A DNA stretch of 6,166 bases, from contig CAZGIW010000136.1 of NCBI GenBank assembly GCA_964526285.1, positions 1 through 6,166 on the forward strand, given 5' to 3'. The position numbers and the translations under genes were made by a program. Shown one piece after another: positions 1-4,225 of this stretch; position 1 is the first letter of the stretch; each line of letters starts with the position of its first letter. The notes under the pieces were generated by a model. The model had not been told where the DNA came from. It searched no databases and worked only from the letters and a program-made list of their open reading frames with translations. This DNA comes from CAYMAZ01 sp964526285. Its GTDB lineage: Bacteria > Bacteroidota > Bacteroidia > Bacteroidales > DTU049.

Positions 1-81
1 GCAGAAAATTTGTCAAAATTTGTCTTCAAGTTCAGTACTCATTTGAACAAATTTTATGACAAAAACATAAAAGGGAGATAA
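1..81 (+). CDS. C-terminal end of an upstream gene (partial)
   Basis: Frame 1 is open from the window edge to a TAA at 79-81, giving 26 residues that end in NKFYDKNIKGR. The tail is basic and rich in Phe, Lys and Asn, a plausible protein C-terminus in an AT-rich genome, but too short to assign to a family. The other two plus frames stop earlier (within about 45-59 bases), so this is the longest of the three, though 26 stop-free codons is weak evidence by itself. A terminator-like hairpin at 136-180 fits the end of a transcription unit. The start and most of the gene lie outside the window. Its stop overlaps an ATG as TAATG. It could also be non-coding. Confidence 0.35.
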   Translation, partial: AENLSKFVFKFSTHLNKFYDKNIKGR

Positions 82-137
82 TGATTAATCCTTTTGTATT
101 GACGGCACTTAATATTCATGTCTTGGGAGTGGCTTAA
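81..137 (+). CDS. possible 18-residue small ORF, stop-start overlap with the preceding frame
   Basis: An ATG at 81 overlaps the preceding stop as TAATG and is preceded by the purine-rich AAGGGAG at 71-77, one of the more Shine-Dalgarno-like stretches in the window. The product would be MINPFVLTALNIHVLGVA, hydrophobic and without a recognisable domain, ending at TAA 135-137. The stop lies inside the hairpin region at 131-180. Stop-start overlaps of this sort are known for translationally coupled genes, but the spacing from GGAG to ATG is only three bases and the peptide is very short. It may be a chance ORF, or what remains of a longer gene. Confidence 0.15.
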   Translation: MINPFVLTALNIHVLGVA

Positions 138-180
138 AAAAAGCCTACGAATTTTTTCCGTAGTGAACAGCAATTTTTTT
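136..180 (+). terminator. terminator-like hairpin after the upstream gene
   Basis: An A7 tract (136-142) is followed by the perfect inverted repeat CTACG (145-149) / CGTAG (159-163) and, ten bases on, a T7 tract (174-180). GC at 143-144 can also pair with GC at 170-171, and the A and T tracts can pair with each other, giving a longer interrupted stem. A smaller stem GGCTT (131-135) / AAGCC (141-145) competes with it. This resembles an intrinsic terminator that could work in both directions, but the T tract is not directly against the short stem, so the call is moderate. Confidence 0.35.
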
Positions 181-275
181 TATAAATCCTATCAGATAAT
201 GAATTGATATTATTTGATTTTCATTTATTTGTGCAGTCTTTGATTAACAAAACTATGCCTTTATTTAACATTCAT

Positions 276-289
276 AAGTGTAAAAAATA
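276..289 (+). promoter_or_regulatory. shared upstream motif AAGTGTAAnnAATA, copy 1 (symporter)
   Basis: The sequence AAGTGTAAAAAATA matches AAGTGTAACTAATA at 2531-2544 in 12 of 14 positions. Each copy sits just upstream of the position expected for a -33 element: 25 bases separate its end from the -7 box here, and 23 do so in front of the PLP-enzyme gene. That placement would suit an activator site, possibly for the Lrp-like regulator. The motif is A-rich, so chance similarity is a real possibility. Confidence 0.25.
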
Positions 290-314
290 CTTCATATATT
301 AAAAATTTATTTAT

Positions 315-322
315 TAGTTTTG
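315..322 (+). promoter_or_regulatory. candidate -7 box of the symporter promoter (TAGTTTTG)
   Basis: TAGTTTTG matches the Bacteroidota -7 consensus TAnnTTTG exactly. Transcription would start a few bases downstream, leaving an untranslated leader of roughly 20 bases before the ATG at 350. No clear TTG is found at the expected -33 position; TTC at 291-293 is the nearest. The TTG at 320-322, which could otherwise be read as a start codon, forms the end of this box. Confidence 0.45.
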
Positions 323-349
323 GCACTTCAAAAACTAAAACAAAATTTT

Positions 350-1864
350 ATGGTTAGCAAAATTGTTGTTGTTGCATTATATGCCATACTGGTAGTAGCT
401 ATCGGGATTATCGGTCTTAGAAAAACAAAGTCTTTTAAAGATTTTTTCCTGGCAGGTGGTAATGTTGGTCCGTGGTTATCCGCATTTTCATACGGAACGG
501 CATATTTTTCTGCGGTTATGTTTATTGGATTTGCAGGTAAAGTAGGATGGGGATTTGGTTATTCAGGACTTTGGATAACATTTGGCAATGCCTTTATTGG
601 GGTACTGGCAGTGTGGGCACTCATGGGCTGGCGAATAAAAAAAATGTCACAGGAATATGGTGTAAGTACCATGAGCGAATTTATGGAGAAACGATATAAC
701 AGCAAATTTTTGAAACTGGTTGGTGTACTTGTGATTTTCATTTTTATGATTCCCTATTCAGCTGCTGTTTTTATGGGATTGTCATATCTGTTTGAGGTAT
801 CTTTTAATATTGATTATTGGCTTGCTCTTACTATCATGGGTGTATTTACAGCCACATACATCATACTGGGCGGATACAAATCCATGGCTATGATTGATGT
901 AATATTCGGGATGATTATGGTTGTTTCTGTTACAATTCTGGTCATTTTTACAATAAATAATGGAGGCGGTTTGGCAAATATTACGCAAACTCTTAGAGAC
1001 ATCAATCCCAAGCTCACAGCTCCTGTTGGGCCTCCTGGATTTTTTCCTCTTTTTGCTCTTGTTTTTCTTACTGCAGTTGCACCTTTTGCATTGCCCCAAC
1101 TTGTGCAGAAATTTTATGCCATACGCGATAGAAAATCTGTGCGTATTGGGATGATTGCTTCAACGTTTTTTGCACTTCTCATTTCGTTTGTTGGATTCTT
1201 TGTGGGTTCAACAACTAGAGTTTTCATTAGTCCTGAAAATCCAGACCAACAGCATTTGTTTAATTTCACAGAAACGGGTGCAGCAGTTCCAAACTTTGAC
1301 AAACTCATGCCCGAGGTGCTCACCAACATGTTGCCCGGTTCTTTATCAGTCATTATTCTGATTCTGATACTGGCTGCGAGTATGTCAACTCTTGCTGCAC
1401 TGGTACTGATTTCAAGTTCTGCAATCGCTAAGGATTTTTATGCTGGTTTCATCAATAAAAATGCATCCGACAAATCACTGACCCGCCTCATGCGTATTAT
1501 GAGTGGTGTGTTTGTGTTTCTGGCTGTGTTGCTTGCCCTTGTTGAATTTGATGTGATTGTGGAAATTCTTGGTGTTTCCTGGGGAGCAATTGGGGCATTT
1601 TTCCTTGGACCTTTTGTTTGGGGGTTGTTTTCAAAGAAAATTACCCGTACAGCAGCCATTACATCTTCATTACTGGGACTGGCAACTTGTTTGACACTCT
1701 ATTTTATTGGACAAAATCAGCCTCCCGGAACAATGCTTTCATGGTATTACGGATCACCAGGTGCCGGCACAATAGGAATGATAACCTCTCTGGTGCTTGC
1801 TCCTATCGTTTCATTGCCTGCCTTTTTCAAGATGGGTAAAAATGTTGAGACAAATATAGATTAG
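350..1864 (+). CDS. sodium:solute symporter (SSS family), substrate unknown
   Basis: This is an inner-membrane protein of 504 residues that should couple sodium entry to uptake of a small organic solute. About 13 hydrophobic helices can be traced, the usual number and length for the SSS (PutP/PanF-like) family. Family landmarks, numbered from the ATG, are FFLAGG near 32-37 at the start of helix 2, GGYKSMAMID at 174-183, ALPQLVQKFYAIRD at 247-260, and an LAASMSTLAALVLISSSA stretch from 341, leading into KDFY, which corresponds to the conserved helix holding the Ser/Thr sodium-site residues. The reading frame extends to a TTG at 320, but that codon lies inside a good -7 box, so ATG 350 is preferred. 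The gene stands alone on its strand and converges with the Lrp-like gene 115 bases away. The substrate cannot be read from sequence; the nearby amino-acid enzyme and regulator hint at an amino or organic acid. Confidence 0.9.
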   Translation: MVSKIVVVALYAILVVAIGIIGLRKTKSFKDFFLAGGNVGPWLSAFSYGTAYFSAVMFIGFAGKVGWGFGYSGLWITFGNAFIGVLAVWALMGWRIKKMSQEYGVSTMSEFMEKRYNSKFLKLVGVLVIFIFMIPYSAAVFMGLSYLFEVSFNIDYWLALTIMGVFTATYIILGGYKSMAMIDVIFGMIMVVSVTILVIFTINNGGGLANITQTLRDINPKLTAPVGPPGFFPLFALVFLTAVAPFALPQLVQKFYAIRDRKSVRIGMIASTFFALLISFVGFFVGSTTRVFISPENPDQQHLFNFTETGAAVPNFDKLMPEVLTNMLPGSLSVIILILILAASMSTLAALVLISSSAIAKDFYAGFINKNASDKSLTRLMRIMSGVFVFLAVLLALVEFDVIVEILGVSWGAIGAFFLGPFVWGLFSKKITRTAAITSSLLGLATCLTLYFIGQNQPPGTMLSWYYGSPGAGTIGMITSLVLAPIVSLPAFFKMGKNVETNID

Positions 1865-1870
1865 ACTTAC

Positions 1871-1883
1871 ATAAGAAACTTAT
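1871..1883. other. small inverted repeat after the symporter gene
   Basis: ATAAG (1871-1875) and CTTAT (1879-1883) form a perfect 5-base stem with a 3-base loop, seven bases past the symporter stop. No T tract follows, so it is not a standard terminator. In the 115-base gap between the two convergent genes (1865-1979) I see no convincing terminator for either. Confidence 0.15.
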
Positions 1884-1979
1884 TCATTGGTTCTGTGTTA
1901 TTATAGTAGAGCCATTTGTTGAACAATAAAAAAGAATCAGTTGGTTTGTTATTTGATGTTCGTCGATTAAGCCTTGTCA

Positions 1980-2444
1980 TCAAACATGAATCGGTCTGAT
2001 AAATCCTTCCTGAAGTGAAATCAATGTCTCGGTTGATGTGATTTCGGGTATTGATTGAATTTTTTCAATAATCAAATTCTTCAAATGATCGTTGTCCCGG
2101 GTATATACTTTAGCCAGAAGCGAATATTTACCTGAAATATGATGACATTCCACAATTTCTTCAATTTCTCTGATTTTCTGAAATACCTCTTCGTGTGTGC
2201 GCGTTGAAGTGAGATTGATTTGAATGCCAATAAAAGCGCATGTGAGCAATCCCAGTGCTTTTGGACTAAGTATCAGTTCCGAGGCTTTGATAATTCCAGC
2301 ATCTTCAAGTCTTTGTATTCTTTGGTGTATCAATGCTCCCGAAACCCCGCAGTTTCTCGCTATTTCAAGATATGGTGTGCGGGCATTGTTTACTAAATGT
2401 GAAATAATGTTTTTGTCGAGACTGTCAATCTGATAGTTTTTCAT
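1980..2444 (-). CDS. Lrp/AsnC family transcriptional regulator
   Basis: A 154-residue protein of normal length for the family. Residues 4-62 form the N-terminal winged helix-turn-helix: it opens with QIDSLDKNIISHLVNNAR, continues with the HTH at YLEIARNCGVSGALIHQRIQRLEDAGII, and ends with a short linker. Residues 67-150 form the RAM (AsnC ligand-binding) domain, with the ligand-loop region at HHISGKYSLLAKVYTRD. Members bind amino acids, assemble into dimers to octamers, and activate or repress nearby metabolic genes and often their own. The frame extends ten codons upstream to an ATG at 2472-2474, but family proteins typically begin MKNYQ-DSLDK, and a good -7 box lies at 2477-2484, so the ATG ending at 2444 is chosen. 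It is divergent from the PLP-enzyme gene, which makes that gene its likeliest target. The effector is unknown; a sulfur or branched amino acid is a guess. Confidence 0.92.
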   Translation of the reverse strand: MKNYQIDSLDKNIISHLVNNARTPYLEIARNCGVSGALIHQRIQRLEDAGIIKASELILSPKALGLLTCAFIGIQINLTSTRTHEEVFQKIREIEEIVECHHISGKYSLLAKVYTRDNDHLKNLIIEKIQSIPEITSTETLISLQEGFIRPIHV

Positions 2445-2476
2445 AGAAAATAGAGGTGTTAAATTATAGAACATTG

Positions 2477-2484
2477 CAAAAGTA
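2477..2484 (-). promoter_or_regulatory. candidate -7 box of the Lrp-like gene (TACTTTTG on the minus strand)
   Basis: The plus strand reads CAAAAGTA, i.e. TACTTTTG on the minus strand, an exact TAnnTTTG match. It would place the transcript start about 25 bases before the ATG ending at 2444. No TTG is visible at the expected -33 position (about 2502-2507 on the plus strand); an inverted repeat occupies it instead, suggesting a weak, regulated or autorepressed promoter. Confidence 0.45.
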
Positions 2485-2494
2485 CGAAATAAAG

Positions 2495-2514
2495 TTTTAA
2501 AGTATAAGTTAAAA
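2495..2514. promoter_or_regulatory. inverted repeat, candidate operator in the divergent regulatory region
   Basis: TTTTAA (2495-2500), eight bases, then TTAAAA (2509-2514) form a perfect 6-base inverted repeat. Lrp-type regulators favour AT-rich, dyad-symmetric sites. It covers the place where the -33 element of the regulator's own promoter should be, and lies upstream of the PLP-enzyme promoter, which would suit autorepression with control of the divergent gene. GTTAAAA recurs at 2508-2514 and 2526-2532, 18 bases apart. The AT-rich setting makes chance symmetry likely enough to keep confidence low. Confidence 0.3.
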
Positions 2515-2530
2515 TGAGAAAAAATGTTAA

Positions 2531-2544
2531 AAGTGTAACTAATA
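2531..2544 (+). promoter_or_regulatory. shared upstream motif AAGTGTAAnnAATA, copy 2 (PLP enzyme)
   Basis: AAGTGTAACTAATA lies immediately before the candidate -33 TTG (2548-2550) of the PLP-enzyme promoter and matches the copy at 276-289 in front of the symporter in 12 of 14 positions. Within it, AGT-GTA-ACT (2532-2540) is a small dyad. Its position fits an activator site next to the polymerase. Confidence 0.25.
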
Positions 2545-2547
2545 GCA

Positions 2548-2575
2548 TTGAAATTATGGAAAAATGATAATTTTG
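2548..2575 (+). promoter_or_regulatory. candidate promoter of the PLP-enzyme gene
   Basis: TTG at 2548-2550 and TAATTTTG at 2568-2575 are separated by 17 bases, matching the Bacteroidota -33/-7 arrangement (TTG and TAnnTTTG). Transcription would begin shortly after 2580, leaving about 25-30 bases before the ATG at 2610. This is the best-formed promoter in the window. Confidence 0.55.
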
Positions 2576-2609
2576 CTGTTCAAAAATCAACTCATTAAAG
2601 CTTAAAGAT

Positions 2610-3800
2610 ATGAAAAAAGATCCTGCAACAAACATTCAGTATTTAAATCAATTTGGTGAATTTGGAGGAGTGAATCCATCCATCACTGATTCAGCCACTT
2701 ATACTTTTATGGAAGCCAAAACCATGCTTGATACATTTCATGGTGAAGCAGAAGGTTGTTTTCTGTATTCAAGACACTGGAATCCCAGCAATAAGTATCT
2801 GTCAGATGCCCTTGCAGCAATGGAAGGCACACCCTCGGCATGGGTTACTGCTTCAGGTATGGCTGCCATCACAAACACAATTTTACAGTTATGTAATACA
2901 GGCGATCATATTGTAACCAGCATTACAACTTATGGTGGAACTTTTGCTTTTCTGAACAATTATCTGAAAAAATTCAATATAGAAGTGAGTTTTGTAAATA
3001 TTGATGATCTTGAAAGTGTGAAAAACGCAATCAAACAAAATACAAAACTCATTTATACAGAAACTATGACCAATCCTATGCTTCAGATATCTGATATTCC
3101 CTCTCTCGCTGCAATGGCAAACGAGGCAGGAATCAAATTGGTTGTTGACAATACTTTTACTCCGATGATTGTTTCTCCATATAAGCTGGGAGCGCATATT
3201 GTTGTTTATAGTATGACAAAGTTTATTAACGGAAAGAATGATTGTGTTGCAGGTGCAATTTGTGCCGATGAGGATTTTATAATGCAGTTGAGTGATGTGA
3301 ACAAAGGAACATCAATGTTGCTTGGTCCGGTACTTGATCCATTACGTTCTTCAAGTATTCTCAAAAATCTCCATACACTGCACATCAGAATGCAGAAACA
3401 TAGTGAAAATGCTATGTTTTTGGCTAAAAAGTTTAAAGAAATCGGCATGAAATGTAATTATCCCGGATTGACAGATCATAGAAATCATGAATTATTCAAT
3501 AAAATCATGAACAAAAGTTTTGGTTTTGGAGGAATGATTTCAATTGACATGGAAACAGCGGAAAAGGCAAATATACTGATGGAGCTCATGCAAAAGGAGG
3601 GCGTCGGATATCTTGCTGTGAGTCTTGGATATTTTAAAACATTATTCAGCAATTCAGGTAAAAGTACTTCCTCCGAAGTTCCTGAAGATCTTCAGCGCCA
3701 AATGGGCATGTCTGAGGGTCTTGTAAGATTCTCGGTGGGACTTGATCATGACATAGAACTCACTTTTGAAAAAATTCGAACATGTTATAGCAGTTTGTAA
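2610..3800 (+). CDS. Cys/Met-metabolism PLP-dependent enzyme (methionine gamma-lyase / cystathionine lyase type)
   Basis: A 396-residue, cytoplasmic, fold-type I PLP enzyme of usual family length. Visible landmarks are Tyr53-Ser54-Arg55 (phosphate contact from the neighbouring subunit), ASGM at 81-84 (phosphate loop), Tyr108 in YGGTF (acid/base and ring stacking), Asp180 in VVDNTF (pyridine nitrogen), Ser201-Met-Thr203-Lys204 with Lys204 as the Schiff-base lysine, Ser338 in AVSLG, and Arg373 in GLVRFSVGLD (substrate carboxylate). Such enzymes cleave or exchange at the beta or gamma carbon of Met, Cys, homocysteine or cystathionine; the exact reaction is not settled. The cysteine typical of specific methionine gamma-lyases after Tyr-Gly is Gly110 here, as in cystathionine lyases. 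The N-terminal block NQFGEFGGVNPSITDSATYT and the GKSTSSE near the C-terminus resemble a Bacteroidota subgroup often annotated simply as an aminotransferase-like PLP enzyme. It is divergent from the Lrp-like regulator, which probably controls it. Confidence 0.9.
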   Translation: MKKDPATNIQYLNQFGEFGGVNPSITDSATYTFMEAKTMLDTFHGEAEGCFLYSRHWNPSNKYLSDALAAMEGTPSAWVTASGMAAITNTILQLCNTGDHIVTSITTYGGTFAFLNNYLKKFNIEVSFVNIDDLESVKNAIKQNTKLIYTETMTNPMLQISDIPSLAAMANEAGIKLVVDNTFTPMIVSPYKLGAHIVVYSMTKFINGKNDCVAGAICADEDFIMQLSDVNKGTSMLLGPVLDPLRSSSILKNLHTLHIRMQKHSENAMFLAKKFKEIGMKCNYPGLTDHRNHELFNKIMNKSFGFGGMISIDMETAEKANILMELMQKEGVGYLAVSLGYFKTLFSNSGKSTSSEVPEDLQRQMGMSEGLVRFSVGLDHDIELTFEKIRTCYSSL

Positions 3801-3961
3801 AGTAATGTTGAAACATGTAGTTCCTGTGGAAAATTGGTTATCAGCAAGATTTTTGCAGGTGCAGAGATAAAGATTGACATAGTTCACCTTACTGCAGGAA
3901 TGAATTTTATCTGTTTTGAAATGATTCCTTAGGGGTTTGTTTTAATAAAAGAGTAGATAAA
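3801..3961. other. convergent intergenic gap without a visible gene
   Basis: These 161 bases separate the stop codons of the PLP enzyme (plus) and the secreted protein (minus). An imperfect stem can be drawn from AGGTG (3857-3861) with CACCT (3885-3889), and a small one from GCAA (3844-3847) with TTGC (3853-3856). Neither is followed by a proper T tract, so no terminator is called for either gene. Confidence 0.3.
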
Positions 3962-4225
3962 TTATCTCACCAAAGTGATGTTCCCTGATTTGACTGTTTC
4001 TGTATTGTTTGTAAATTTCACCTTCAAAACATAACTATATGATCCATCGGGGCATGCTTTGCCTTTAAACGTTCCGTCCCATCCATTCGTGGAGTTTGAA
4101 CTCTCATACATTTTCTGCCCCCAACGGTTGAAAATTATAAATTCCATATGGCTGATTCCTTCACCTCTCACAAAAAGGATGTCATTTTCTCCGTCTCCAT
4201 TTGGAGAAAAGACATTTGGAACCCA
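3962..4225 (-). other. type IX secretion type B (gliding-motility-associated) C-terminal domain
   Basis: Residues 594-680 carry the hallmarks of the domain: PNVFSPNGDGENDIL at the start, a central FNRWGQKMYES strand, WDGT-GK-PDGSYSYVL, and a final GNITLVR strand. In characterised Bacteroidota this domain directs export through the type IX pore, typically with a PorP/SprF-like outer-membrane partner. No such partner gene is visible in the window. Confidence 0.92.

Noticed and set aside
190..213. TATCA-N10-TGATA (190-209) and ATAAT-N8-ATTAT (196-213) inverted repeats upstream of the symporter
   Set aside because: Short dyads are expected by chance in such AT-rich sequence, the two overlap each other, and they lie over 100 bases from the candidate promoter.
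782..1099. Minus-strand open frame of about 105 codons inside the symporter gene
   Set aside because: It lies wholly antisense to a clear membrane-protein gene, and its product is a low-complexity Lys/Arg/Asn-rich string typical of an antisense shadow.
960..1361. Plus-strand open frames in a second frame within the symporter gene
   Set aside because: They overlap the main frame entirely and encode Leu/Phe-rich strings that come from the codon pattern of the transmembrane helices.
2521..2609. Possible riboswitch or attenuator before the PLP-enzyme gene (for example a SAM-type leader)
   Set aside because: The predicted untranslated leader is only about 25-30 bases, with no room for an aptamer, and no conserved riboswitch core is visible.
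3654..3887. Minus-strand open frame spanning the end of the PLP-enzyme gene and the gap
   Set aside because: Half of it is antisense to the enzyme gene; the product has no recognisable domain and no promoter box or leader was found.
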